A stretch of DNA of 64,000 bases from Myxacorys californica WJT36-NPBG1 (GTDB lineage Bacteria; Cyanobacteriota; Cyanobacteriia; Leptolyngbyales; Leptolyngbyaceae). Shown in pieces: positions 24,536-33,779 of the stretch. A program made the translations under genes and the position numbers. Under the pieces are notes generated by a model, which was not told the DNA's origin, did no database searches, and was given only the letters and a program-made list of their open reading frames with translations. The stretch lies in the NCBI GenBank assembly GCA_019359315.1, contig JAHHHO010000005.1:1-64000 (forward strand), written 5' to 3'. The first letter of the stretch is position 1, and the number at the start of each line of letters is the position of its first letter.

Positions 24536-24598
24536 ACTTAACCCATTACTTAGCTCGATCCATTACTTAACTCGACTCATTACTTAGGTTGACCCATT
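24536..24598. repeat. 17-bp tandem repeat in the gap before B2
   Basis: ACTTAGCTCGATCCATT (24548-24564), ACTTAACTCGACTCATT (24565-24581) and ACTTAGGTTGACCCATT (24582-24598) follow each other exactly, preceded by a shortened unit at 24536-24547. The units lie just upstream of the B2 gene in its transcription direction and could be regulator-binding sites. Confidence 0.65.
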
Positions 24599-24726
24599 AG
24601 TACGTTCTCTCCAAACCCTTCTAATCCGGATATTCAACGCTACTTTACAGATTCTTCACACAAGTTTAGGTAATCTCTCGGTGCATTTCTACCAGCCATT
24701 CTGTCTGCTCTCAGCGTCAGATTGCT

Positions 24727-26487
24727 CTACTTCAACAGAAGGCGAATCGGACGAATCAGAGGATAGAGGAAATACAGAAAATGCGGGAGTGGCAAAAATG
24801 TCTGGTCGTTTGTATTAGGTTCAGCAATGCGACCAAGATGCCAGCGCCAGTGCTGCACTTTGTCTTGAGATTTTTCTAGAGTTTTGAGCTGAAAGAGAAA
24901 GTCTTGTAGAATCGGAAGCCTGTCTACTTTGCCAGAGAAGTCTAAGATCTGTTCACCTGCTTGTTGAGCGATCGCTCGAACTTTTCGATTCGACCGTATG
25001 GTGTGTGCAATCAATTCGGGCAGCTCTACGTCCAACAAGCTATTCGCTAAACACAACCCAGTTAGAAGAATTTGCGTTGCTCCAAGGTGCGCGGCTTGTG
25101 CCATTACAACGTCCCAATCCATTTGAGGATAAGATCGCACACACTCTGCCACATCACACACCCATTTCAGACGCTTCCAGCATTCTTTGGCACCATGCAT
25201 ACAGAGATATAGCAACAAGTCTTCTTGACCCAAACTAGGCACAGTTTGACCCTGCACCGCAATCAGTTGCCGACGCTCCCACAGTTCTTCAAAGGTGGCT
25301 TGGGTAGACAAAAAATGTTGAGGCAACAGTTTATGGTGCAAATCAATCATTGCAATACCATTGTTGAGTGGAAGCTCTCCCGATGAATTAACATAAGCTG
25401 CCTCTCTTGCATCGCTGAGATAGCGCCAGCCCCGCTCGTCTACTGCATATCCTTCCTGTTCGATTAGGAGCGCGATCGCGCGATCGAAGTCTTTTTCATG
25501 CACCAAAATGTCGAGATCCCCAAACTGTCGTAACCCCAAACCTTTGTATAAATTTGCTGCTAAAACTGCTCCCTTGTAAGGCAGCGCCAGAATTTGATGG
25601 GACTCTAAAAGGGATAGGGCTTTAAACAGTTGTTGGGTCAATGCGATGTTCCGTAGCGCGTAAGCTGTTGCCGTACGGCGCAATGAACTAAGAATGTCAG
25701 CAGGAACGGCTTCTGAACAAACTGCATTGAGGGACTGGTAGACCAACGAGGAGACCTCATGACGCTCGACAAGGTCAAGCAATAAATCCCAGTTCAGTGG
25801 TTCCTTGACGATCGTTCTGATTTCCTCGATCGTTTCTAGGTTAAGCGTCGTGCGAGCACTACACAACAGCAAAATCACTTCGGGACGCCGATCAAACACC
25901 CAAGACGGGCGCGAAATCTTCTTGTCCCTAGAATCTAGATTCCCTTCCTCAATGACGCAAAGCTGAAAATAGGTATCGACTTTCGATTGATTTGAGGCTT
26001 CATACGCCTGAAGACTTTTAAAGTGACGGATGATTAGAGTGAGTGGGTTAATACCCTGAGGAATCAACCAAGTGCACCATCGTATCAGCTTCCAAGTGTT
26101 GTAAAGCGACGTACGCGTTAGCCACTCATGAACGGCAACACGAGCTTCATCAAGCGCACCATCGTACTCTAGTTCAATTGGTTTCTCATGAAAGGTATAG
26201 GAATTAAAACCATGAATACCGCTAACTTTCTCGTTAGCAATTTCAATTCTGTCTAGGCGCGAAACTTCAAAATGATAGAGATCGTGGTAGGTCAACCAAT
26301 GATGGCGTAGTTTGACCATCCGTCCAGCAATGCGAACCGGATCATTACTCACACATCCGAGCAGCCTTCTGACTCGATTGCTGATTTTCGGCTGCCAGTA
26401 GGGGCTGAATCGTTGGAATGGAGTTTCCGTGTTACCGCTTGCTGAGTTCATGACTAGAATCTGAGGTTTGTTGACTGGTTCTGACAA
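24727..26487 (-). CDS. nucleotidyltransferase-family protein (PF14907-like) with N-terminal extension
   Basis: The 586-residue protein has a central nucleotidyltransferase motif (ALPYKGAVLAANLYKG then RQFGDLDILV at residues ~321-329, containing D-x-D) and a helical C-terminal half (GQEDLLLYLCMHGAKECWKRLKWVCDVAE). This 'NTP_transf_5' type is a frequent companion of lasso-peptide genes, with mostly unknown reaction. The first ~195 residues (SPYWQPKISNRVRRLL..., IRHFKSLQAYEAS) are an extension I do not recognise. It is the first gene of the RiPP locus. Confidence 0.8.
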   Translation of the reverse strand: MSEPVNKPQILVMNSASGNTETPFQRFSPYWQPKISNRVRRLLGCVSNDPVRIAGRMVKLRHHWLTYHDLYHFEVSRLDRIEIANEKVSGIHGFNSYTFHEKPIELEYDGALDEARVAVHEWLTRTSLYNTWKLIRWCTWLIPQGINPLTLIIRHFKSLQAYEASNQSKVDTYFQLCVIEEGNLDSRDKKISRPSWVFDRRPEVILLLCSARTTLNLETIEEIRTIVKEPLNWDLLLDLVERHEVSSLVYQSLNAVCSEAVPADILSSLRRTATAYALRNIALTQQLFKALSLLESHQILALPYKGAVLAANLYKGLGLRQFGDLDILVHEKDFDRAIALLIEQEGYAVDERGWRYLSDAREAAYVNSSGELPLNNGIAMIDLHHKLLPQHFLSTQATFEELWERRQLIAVQGQTVPSLGQEDLLLYLCMHGAKECWKRLKWVCDVAECVRSYPQMDWDVVMAQAAHLGATQILLTGLCLANSLLDVELPELIAHTIRSNRKVRAIAQQAGEQILDFSGKVDRLPILQDFLFQLKTLEKSQDKVQHWRWHLGRIAEPNTNDQTFLPLPHFLYFLYPLIRPIRLLLK

Positions 26488-27259
26488 GTGCAGGACAAGG
26501 TTGCTTCAAGTTAGCCATCAAACTGTATAACAGATATAACTCGTGTCACTCGCGTCTCTGAGTGCTAACTTTGCGACAACAGCCCCTCTGACAAGTAGAA
26601 GTCTGATCGATAATCTAGACATCTAAAGGCACTAGGATCTGAATTGTACACAGTAGAGAAAGCACCCACCTACTAGTATACATAGAACTATTTATACTGC
26701 ACTACTTTCCGCTGTCAGATCTATTGCTTTAGAGTTGAAAAACTAATTACAGATTCAGCGTAATGAACGCAGCAACAGCATACTATGGAGTTGCATTAAG
26801 CGTAGTGCTTTTCATTTATCTAGATTTTATTTGTAGGGATCTCCTAGCGTTTTTACTTTTGAAACTGAGTTGTCGCAACAGCTATCTACTGTGTAGATAG
26901 CTTAGTTGTAAATGGGATCGGTACACCGCTGAAAGTAAGGGTTGTTGAGTTATGCTGCATCTGATGGGGCATTCTGCCCCAGAGCCAAGTAATTTCTGCT
27001 GAGCCACCCGAGCCGCTCAGTCCAGATCCTTCTTATCATGTTAGATCTAAAATCAGATTAGATCTAGAAACAGATTAGATCTACAGCGGTTGCCGCTTGG
27101 ATAAGCTACATGAGTGGAACTAAGAAGTTATTGTTCAGTGCTTCCCTGTGGCTTACTAACCTGAAAATCGCTGTAGAAACAGTTTTAGATCTAAAAACAG
27201 TTTTAGATCTAAAAACAGCTTTAGATCTAAAAACAGAATCTTCATGGAGATTTATAGCG
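26488..27259. other. intergenic region between RiPP and polysaccharide loci
   Basis: This 772-bp stretch holds the promoter of the RiPP operon (towards lower coordinates), a perfect hairpin AGCTATCTAC/GTAGATAGCT (26880-26902), a small GGGGCA/TGCCCC hairpin near 26966-26980 and two groups of TAGATCT palindromes. A frame from 27110 with repeated VLDLKT hexads is probably a by-product of the repeats. Confidence 0.5.
27041..27235. repeat. cluster of six TAGATCT palindromes
   Basis: TTAGATCTAA or close variants occur centred near 27046, 27063 and 27080 (17-bp spacing). Then TTTTAGATCTAAAA occurs centred near 27190, 27208 and 27226 (18-bp spacing, 18-bp direct repeat). The palindromes are operator-like and the spacing is close to integral helical turns. 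Confidence 0.75.
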
Positions 27260-28411
27260 TTAGCTCAAGATCACTTGTCGAACTTGAGGTGCGATCGCGC
27301 GCCAATCGAATTTTTGGCGAACATACTCGTGACAAGCCACACGGGAAGGTAATTGAATTGTCCCGGTTAGTAGGTCAACCAATCGAGCCGCGATCGCGTC
27401 AGTGCTTGTTGTCTCAGTGACCAACTCTGGAGCAAACGGAGTCATCACTTCGGGCATTCCCCCTACAGGAGTGCAAAGTACGGGCGTTCCACTCGCGAGC
27501 GATTCTAGGAGAATTAGCCCAAACCCTTCGAGACTCTGGCTTGGAACAACTGTTAGATCGGCGGCTTGATAGGCGATGGGTAGTTGTTCATCTGGAACAT
27601 AGCCGAGGAGTTTGACATGATCCCTCAGCCCAAGCTGGTCAATTTGCTGCTCTAGCTGAGGTTTGATCTTGCCCTTGCCTGCGATCGCTAGCCAAACATC
27701 GGGAACGTGCTGTTTGACCTCGACTAGTGCCGTCAGCAAATTGTCGATGCCCATTCGATGAGCTAACCGACGCGGAGTAAATAGAATCGTGCGATCGCAC
27801 GGAAACCCAAGCTGTTCGCGAGCAGCTTGGCGCGATAGGTTTGCTTGAAAGCACTGTAAATCGACGCCACCTGGAATCACATGAATCCGCTCCCAGGGAA
27901 CGCGATGCATCTCGTGCAAGATTTGACCAAAGGCTTTGCTGAGAACAATGAAGCGATCGCAGCGTTGAAACACCTGATGTTCCATCCATTGTTTCAAGGC
28001 AATGTTGCAGCGCCCAAAGCCTTCCTGCTTACTCTCCATTGCCCAAGGCCCATGAAAGGTGAATGTGACCGGAACATCTTTAGGAAGCTGGTTGAGCAGC
28101 GGCAAGCTATAGAGCACAAAGTGCAAATTGATAGCATGTGGCGTTTGCATCTGCCGTTGGCTGAAGCGTGCCTGGCTCGACCAAAGACGCTGAGGTAAGG
28201 ATGAGTGTGGTGTAGCCAAATTGGTGAACGCGATCGACGAATCCGTTGCATCGGGTAGGCCAACACCACACAGTTCGATGCGATCGTTTTGCTTAGAAAG
28301 GTGGTGAGACAGTTCGTAGAGATAACGATTGAGTCCACCGGGAGTCTTAGGAAACCAGCCCATGCCCACACATAGGATGTCAGCAGGTGATGTATTAACG
28401 GGGTAGTTCAT
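27260..28411 (-). CDS. glycosyltransferase, GT4 family
   Basis: The 383 residues form a GT-B fold transferase: an N-terminal GMGWFPKTPGGLNRYLYELS with the acceptor-domain glycine loop and a C-terminal donor domain with LLGYVPDEQLPIAYQAAD and PSQSLEGFGLILLESLASGTPV, the EX7E motif of retaining GT4 enzymes. It is the most 3' gene of the exopolysaccharide cluster and probably adds one sugar of the repeat unit. Donor and acceptor cannot be inferred. 158 bp without a gene separate it from the methyltransferase gene. Confidence 0.88.
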   Translation of the reverse strand: MNYPVNTSPADILCVGMGWFPKTPGGLNRYLYELSHHLSKQNDRIELCGVGLPDATDSSIAFTNLATPHSSLPQRLWSSQARFSQRQMQTPHAINLHFVLYSLPLLNQLPKDVPVTFTFHGPWAMESKQEGFGRCNIALKQWMEHQVFQRCDRFIVLSKAFGQILHEMHRVPWERIHVIPGGVDLQCFQANLSRQAAREQLGFPCDRTILFTPRRLAHRMGIDNLLTALVEVKQHVPDVWLAIAGKGKIKPQLEQQIDQLGLRDHVKLLGYVPDEQLPIAYQAADLTVVPSQSLEGFGLILLESLASGTPVLCTPVGGMPEVMTPFAPELVTETTSTDAIAARLVDLLTGTIQLPSRVACHEYVRQKFDWRAIAPQVRQVILS

Positions 28412-28569
28412 GAAATGGTAGCCGTTTTAACTGACAAAAGTTGAGTTGGTAGAGCACTCTGTCAGTTGCTATCGAATCGTAGCCACATCTATTTCAAAAA
28501 CTGTTGATTTTTGGTACTTGGCTTCTCCATTTTGAGCAGCAACATCAAGCCTTTTGGTCAAAAGCAATA

Positions 28570-29307
28570 TCAAATTTTCTTAAACAGAAAATCGACGCTA
28601 CAGGGAAGTGAAGAGCGGAGGGGAGGGAGTTTTTGCAGCAAAAAATAGTAAATTGTTTCTACCGCTCCTCGATTGAGAGTGCTGGGATCAAAACGTATCT
28701 GAGTCTCAAGCCCTGCTTGTTCTGCTAGCTGTTGAATTTTGTCATAGATTAGTACATCTTCAGGAACCTCTGGTCTTTTTCTGTTAACTCGTGCATAAGC
28801 AAGCTTGTAAAGATATTGCTTACAGGCAGGTTCGTGTAGATATAAACACACTCCTCCCTTTTTCAGGACTCGATGCACTTCTTCTAACGTTTTTCGATAT
28901 TTAACAAAATGATGCGCTGACTCAAAACAAAAGATGAGATCAATGCTTTCGTCAGCTAGAGGAATGTCATAGGCACGACACTGTAGCTTTTCATCTAAAG
29001 TGGTTTTGAGAACGTATTCCCATTTGCTCGCAGATGCGATCGCATATTGACTAATATCAGAAGCAATCACATACTTTTCTGGAAATTTCCGTTTCAGAAA
29101 ACAGGAAGCCCAGCCTTGCCCGGCACCAATCTCAAGAATGCGTTGCGCTGTTCTGAAGTGATGTTGATGGTAGTCAAGCTTCTCTAAAAAAATCTTAGCC
29201 TCGCAGAATTTGCTGACTAAATTTTCTACTGCCTCAGATTTTGGGCTCTCGACCGGAGAGTTTTTCCAAAATTCGATCTCAATTTGTTCCTTTTGCAGAA
29301 TGTTCAT
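28570..29307 (-). CDS. class I SAM-dependent methyltransferase
   Basis: The 245-residue protein has motif I RILEIGAGQGWASCFL, the acidic VIASDISQYAI, and LADESIDLIFCFESAHHF followed by EEVHRVLKKGGVCLYLHEP, the Methyltransf_11 pattern. Within a glycan cluster it most likely methylates a sugar or lipid-linked intermediate. The C-terminal third (KQYLYKLAYARVNRKRPEVP...) has no motif I recognise. Codon and base usage are slightly more AT-rich than the neighbours. Confidence 0.8.
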   Translation of the reverse strand: MNILQKEQIEIEFWKNSPVESPKSEAVENLVSKFCEAKIFLEKLDYHQHHFRTAQRILEIGAGQGWASCFLKRKFPEKYVIASDISQYAIASASKWEYVLKTTLDEKLQCRAYDIPLADESIDLIFCFESAHHFVKYRKTLEEVHRVLKKGGVCLYLHEPACKQYLYKLAYARVNRKRPEVPEDVLIYDKIQQLAEQAGLETQIRFDPSTLNRGAVETIYYFLLQKLPPLRSSLPCSVDFLFKKI

Positions 29308-29452
29308 AAGGCGAGTGAATAATAGAATGACTCCGTTACTTCAATCTTCAATTTGGACTGTCATTGTTCTGAAAATTGAATACTGCATCGTGGTGAATGC
29401 ATTGTGCAACGCTTAAGATAATGCTGCTAAAAAACATTCAGCGATCACTCGA

Positions 29453-30760
29453 TCAGATAGGCGAAACTTGTTCTGGTTGAGCAGCTAGAGAATTTGGTTT
29501 AGGGTCTAGGGAAGCAGGTGCAATCTTTCCTTGATTTGGAACAATCTGCTCTAACAATTTAATAAAGTCAGCAGAAATTTTTTCGGGAGCAAAGTGTCGA
29601 GCGGCTTGTTCTCTCGCTTGCTGACGTAGTTCTTGACGGTGAAGTTTGAGATCTGCAATCAGTTCCCGAACCTGCTGCTCAAATTGATCCATGTCGCCCG
29701 CCGGAAACTCGCGGCGACACTCTCCCTCGACCACTTCAGCAGAGCCGATCGCATCACTTACCACAACACACAGTCCTTGGCTTAAAGCCTCACCAACAAC
29801 AATTCCACCCGGCTCATAGAGACTCGGCAGCAGCAAGATGTCAGCCGAGTTATATGCTTTAGAAACATCATGGTAATTCATCCCACCTCGATAGGTCGCC
29901 ACCTTGGGATTGAGGTCTTTTAGGTGTTCACGATAGTCTGACCACTGTGTCTTGTCTCCAATCACCTCAATTTCAACCTGTCCTGCTAAATCATCTAACC
30001 GCTTGCTGAGTTCAATGATGTACTGGAGCCCTTTGCGAACACTGATTCGAGCCACAAATAGCAGCTTGGTGACGCTTCGACTTGCTGCCGCCGCGTCAGA
30101 TGCCTGAACCTCTGCTAAGGGCTGAGGACGGGCAGATTGATAAAGCACAGCTTGGCGTTCAGGTTCAACGCCATAATCATGTGCAACTAAATCATTGAAT
30201 CGCTGGCTCATGCCGATGATCAAACTGGGTTTCCGCAATTCGCGCTTTTGAACCCAAGCTCGATAGGTCAACATAACGCGAGTGATGTAGTGCATCCAGA
30301 AGTTCTCTGATTGCAGAGCATAAGCGCTCTCTAATCGATGCCAGCGCAGTTCGCCAGCCGCATGAACGCAGGGATAAATCACAATCGGCGGGAGACGATG
30401 GCGATTTTGACCTAGCTTAAAGAGCTCTGTTTGAGAGATTTGAACAATGCAATCATAAGGATGCTCAGCGTGGCGATCGATCAACAAATCGCATAAGCGC
30501 TGGTAGGCACGAGTACGAGAGATTGTGCCTGAGAGAAAAGCTTTGAATGAACTATTGCTGTACCACTTCCCCCACTGCCAGCGAGTCGGCGTTGAAACAA
30601 ATTTCAGATTTGGATACTGTTTTGCCCACTCAGGTTCCCCCTCGTCAATGCCATAGCAGTCTATCTGAACCCCTGAATGGAGTACTGCCTGCATCAACAT
30701 GACTGCGATACTGCCTACGCCACTTGTTCCGTGTACTCCGCCAAACCAAGCAATTCTCAT
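29453..30760 (-). CDS. glycosyltransferase, GT4 family
   Basis: The 435-residue GT-B protein begins MRIAWFGGVHGTSGVGSIAVML, has the donor-site region KLLFVARISVRKGLQYIIEL, and the EX7E motif in PSLYEPGGIVVGEALSQGL. It lies 13 bp after the preceding GT4 gene in transcription order, so both are co-transcribed. The C-terminal 40 residues are a Pro/Gln-rich tail (QIVPNQGKIAPAS...). Confidence 0.88.
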   Translation of the reverse strand: MRIAWFGGVHGTSGVGSIAVMLMQAVLHSGVQIDCYGIDEGEPEWAKQYPNLKFVSTPTRWQWGKWYSNSSFKAFLSGTISRTRAYQRLCDLLIDRHAEHPYDCIVQISQTELFKLGQNRHRLPPIVIYPCVHAAGELRWHRLESAYALQSENFWMHYITRVMLTYRAWVQKRELRKPSLIIGMSQRFNDLVAHDYGVEPERQAVLYQSARPQPLAEVQASDAAAASRSVTKLLFVARISVRKGLQYIIELSKRLDDLAGQVEIEVIGDKTQWSDYREHLKDLNPKVATYRGGMNYHDVSKAYNSADILLLPSLYEPGGIVVGEALSQGLCVVVSDAIGSAEVVEGECRREFPAGDMDQFEQQVRELIADLKLHRQELRQQAREQAARHFAPEKISADFIKLLEQIVPNQGKIAPASLDPKPNSLAAQPEQVSPI

Positions 30761-30773
30761 TCTAATTTCCTTT

Positions 30774-31991
30774 CTAATGCCGTTCTACAACGATGAGATC
30801 TTCTGAAATGCCAAGCTGCACTTCTTTGTAAAGCTTGACTGTGTCTTGAACCATCTTTGTGACTGAAAACTTCTGTTGAGCTGTATTGCGAGCAGCTTCT
30901 GACATCTGCGATCGAAGTTGGTCTTGATCCAGCAGAAGTTGTAATCGATCTGATAGTGCTTCAGAATCATCAAATGGCACCACAAAGCCATTTAATCCCT
31001 CGTCAATTTGATCTTTAGCGCCTCCGGCTGGTGTTCGGATAGGAACTGCACCGCAGCACATTGCTTCCGCAACAGCCAATGCGAACCCTTCTGATCGACT
31101 GGGTAATGTGAAAACATCGGCAGCCCAGTAGGCTTCTCGAAGATGATCGACGTAGCCCAAGAATTTGAAACGCTCTGCGTCTTCTACACTCGTGAAAGCA
31201 TACTCTTTAATCTGTTTCTCTTCAGATCCTGACCCCACGAACAAGCATTTCAAATTGATGTGTGGGGATTTTTCTCTTAGATGCCTCGCCGCTTCAATCA
31301 GCACATCGTGCCCTTTATTCCAGCTAAGTCTACCGACAAGAACGCAAACTTTATCAGATGGAGCAAATCCAAACTTTTGCCGAGCAGCCTGACGTTCATC
31401 AGAGTTGGGAACCCGGAAATAGTCTGTGTCAATTCCATGAAAAATTCTACGAATTCTAGTTTCAGGGAAGCCTAAATCTTGGCGTAAAAAGCTGGTAATT
31501 TCAGACGAATAGCTGATGAACTCCTCCGGGGAAAAAAGTCTTAGAAACAGCTTGTAGCGTTGTGTTTTGGAGTTTAGAGTTTCTGCCTTCAATGCCTTTG
31601 GATCGTCCCCATGAATAGAGGGATGATAAGTTGCTACACAACCTATGCCAGTTATTATTTTAAGAATTCGCGCAAGAACTAGCATAGAGTAGCCATGCGC
31701 GTGAAATAGAGAAATGCCATGCCGACTCACTACAGACTTGAGACGCCGTAAACAATCGATACTTGGAAAAAGAGGATTCAGATGCTCGAAGATTATCCAT
31801 TCTTCAGCAATGTCTTGGAGCGCTTTGAAGCGACGAATGGAATTATGGTCGTAAGACACAGGACCTGTGATGAGCACCACATTCCATCCAGCTTTTTTAA
31901 GACCGTTTATGAGCGTCTCACAATGCGAAGAGACGCCATCATTGCAGTCGACTCGCTTTAAGAGAAATCCGATCGTTTTCTGATTGCTCAT
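30774..31991 (-). CDS. glycosyltransferase, GT4 family
   Basis: The 405 residues show a Rossmann-like N-terminus (VDCNDGVSSHCETLINGLKKAGWNVVLITGP), ISLFHAHGYSMLVLAR, and the donor domain VCVLVGRLSWNKGHDVLIEA with FKFLGYVDHLREAYWAADVFTLPSRSEGFALAVAEAM (EX7E). This is a standard retaining GT4 enzyme, forming an operon pair with the next gene downstream. Substrate unknown. Confidence 0.88.
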   Translation of the reverse strand: MSNQKTIGFLLKRVDCNDGVSSHCETLINGLKKAGWNVVLITGPVSYDHNSIRRFKALQDIAEEWIIFEHLNPLFPSIDCLRRLKSVVSRHGISLFHAHGYSMLVLARILKIITGIGCVATYHPSIHGDDPKALKAETLNSKTQRYKLFLRLFSPEEFISYSSEITSFLRQDLGFPETRIRRIFHGIDTDYFRVPNSDERQAARQKFGFAPSDKVCVLVGRLSWNKGHDVLIEAARHLREKSPHINLKCLFVGSGSEEKQIKEYAFTSVEDAERFKFLGYVDHLREAYWAADVFTLPSRSEGFALAVAEAMCCGAVPIRTPAGGAKDQIDEGLNGFVVPFDDSEALSDRLQLLLDQDQLRSQMSEAARNTAQQKFSVTKMVQDTVKLYKEVQLGISEDLIVVERH

Positions 31992-32333
31992 TAACTATAT
32001 CTTTCCGTAATACATCCTCAGGGACTAGTTACCAACTTCTGGTAAAGAGAGAATCAAGACTTTAATTTCGATCAATGAATGCTCACATGTTCTTATACAA
32101 AGAGGCATCATTTTAGCTGTGGTTTCCATTCCTAGTTCTTGGATTGGCGATGCGATCAGGAAGTTTTTGTATATATCTTGATACCACAATGATATTGGGT
32201 CTGCTGGTAGGCTTAAGTAGGCCTATAGGCAAAATAGAAATTAAGTGGAAAAGCAGCAAAAATGCTTATGACTGAAAAGACATAGAACTTGGAGCTGTCC
32301 TGCTTTTCCGGACTAGAACTTACAGAATTTATC
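31992..32333. other. gene-free gap in the polysaccharide cluster
   Basis: This 342-bp stretch has no reading frame of interest. GGAAAAGCAG (near 32253) and CTGCTTTTCC (near 32299) are perfectly complementary and could pair around a ~40-nt loop that contains a smaller AGCA/TGCT stem. It may carry a terminator or promoter for the segment 27.3-32.0 kb. Confidence 0.4.
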
Positions 32334-33734
32334 TCAAGATTGATCAGAATCTTTCAGCCGTTGGTGCTGATAGTATTTATCGGCCGCTAGGCCCATTGCC
32401 AAAAAGCCCCAAAGCATTACTCCGCTGACTCCTGTATTTGGACCATTGACCGGTATCCGCACTAGACTGCTTACAACAATCGCACGAGCTGCACCTGTAA
32501 AGGGATCAAAGCTATTAGCATTAGAGCCAAGAAACAGTTTGAAAACGAGTAGAAGTAGTCCACCAAAGTAGGGTAGCGTTCCTAACCAACCCAAGTAAAA
32601 GAACATAGCTAAGATCGTGTTATCTAAACTTCCGCCACCAATGCCTTCTCCAACCACGGTAGTAAGCGCCTTGCCAATGGAATTTTTGAAGTTATCTTGT
32701 CTGCCCGCAGCGCTATCATCTTCTTTCACATCTGAAAGAGTAGTTAACCGAGCATTGATGCGATCTGCAAAAGGTTCCATTGTTGCCAAGGGAACGACGC
32801 AAAGACCCATAATCAGGACGATGGCAACTAAACGCATCTGAAGCTTCGCTTTCGCAGAACCAACTAGCGCTAGCAATCCAGCTAACCAGCCTAGCCAACC
32901 AGCGCGAACCAGCGCTAGCAAAAAAGACATATAGCCTGCTACGGAAGCAGGAAGCACTAAAGGTCCTTTCATGGTGAGGAGCAACAGTAAGGCACCTGCC
33001 ATAATTGCCGCAAACGGTTCCCCAGCTTGCATGGTGCTCCAGATGCGGGGAGCCTCTTGATCAGGGTCTCCAGAGGCAGAAACGAAGTTCGACTCAATCA
33101 GCCATTTGCGATCCCAATCAGGCAATGACATAAATTGGTATACACCGTAAATTCCCATTATCAGTACGCCCCACGCAAAAATACGTTGGACATTGTTGCG
33201 GTAGCTGGGGTACTCTCGCCAATTGGCAAAAAGATAGAAGCCAAACGATAAAGGAGAAAGCCAGTCTAAGAGGCTTCTGGCAACGATAAATGGAGACTTT
33301 TCAATCAGTCCAATGCCGAGACCGTAGATAACGCCTACTACAGCCAAGACGAAAGGTAAGCCTCCTTGACGACCGCTGCTAGGAAGTTTTTTCCAGAGCG
33401 TGATTATGCTCACCAAACTGACTAAGTAGGGAGCTAGCAGCATGGGACTTGGATCTGTGAAACTGCTGCGATAATCTGATACCCGTCTGATAAACGCAAC
33501 CAGAAACCATAGCCACCAATTGAAACCGACGTATAGAAGGGGGGCGCGGTAATAGAGAAAGACACCAACTGCCAATGAAGCGGCGGGAAACGCAATGTTG
33601 AGGATCTTTCCTGCCCCTGCTGCAATACATGCGATAGTAAAGAGAGTTAGCGCAAAAATTGCAATCCATGCTGAGGCCGGTTGCAGTCCGGCAAAGGGGC
33701 TTTTTTGAGCAGATATAGAGGGGTTGGTCGTCAT
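32334..33734 (-). CDS. O-antigen ligase / polymerase-like membrane protein
   Basis: The ~466-residue protein has ten or more hydrophobic segments (WIAIFALTLFTIACIAAG, PFVLAVVGVIYGLGIGL, IFAWGVLIMGIYGVYQF, LLLLLTMKGPLVLPASVAG) and one large extracytoplasmic loop around SDVKEDDSAAGRQDN, the topology of Wzy polymerases and WaaL-type ligases. ATG 33734 starts MTTNPSISAQ; an upstream start at 33761 is possible. It is the only such protein in the cluster, so it is the candidate polymerase of the repeat units. Confidence 0.82.
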   Translation of the reverse strand: MTTNPSISAQKSPFAGLQPASAWIAIFALTLFTIACIAAGAGKILNIAFPAASLAVGVFLYYRAPLLYVGFNWWLWFLVAFIRRVSDYRSSFTDPSPMLLAPYLVSLVSIITLWKKLPSSGRQGGLPFVLAVVGVIYGLGIGLIEKSPFIVARSLLDWLSPLSFGFYLFANWREYPSYRNNVQRIFAWGVLIMGIYGVYQFMSLPDWDRKWLIESNFVSASGDPDQEAPRIWSTMQAGEPFAAIMAGALLLLLTMKGPLVLPASVAGYMSFLLALVRAGWLGWLAGLLALVGSAKAKLQMRLVAIVLIMGLCVVPLATMEPFADRINARLTTLSDVKEDDSAAGRQDNFKNSIGKALTTVVGEGIGGGSLDNTILAMFFYLGWLGTLPYFGGLLLLVFKLFLGSNANSFDPFTGAARAIVVSSLVRIPVNGPNTGVSGVMLWGFLAMGLAADKYYQHQRLKDSDQS

Positions 33735-33779
33735 GGTAGTGGTTAGTTTGGGGTAGCGCAACCGAGCGATCGCACAACC

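Noticed and set aside
27110-27352. Plus-strand frame with repeated VLDLKT hexads
   Set aside because: The repeats come from the 18-bp TAGATCT array, the second half lies antisense to a glycosyltransferase gene, and there is no domain or clear ribosome binding site.
28455-28525. tRNA-like D-arm motif AGTTGGTAGAGCAC followed by TCGAATCG in an intergenic gap
   Set aside because: The anticodon stem does not close, the T-arm is not complementary and no acceptor stem can be drawn, so it is probably chance or at most a decayed remnant.
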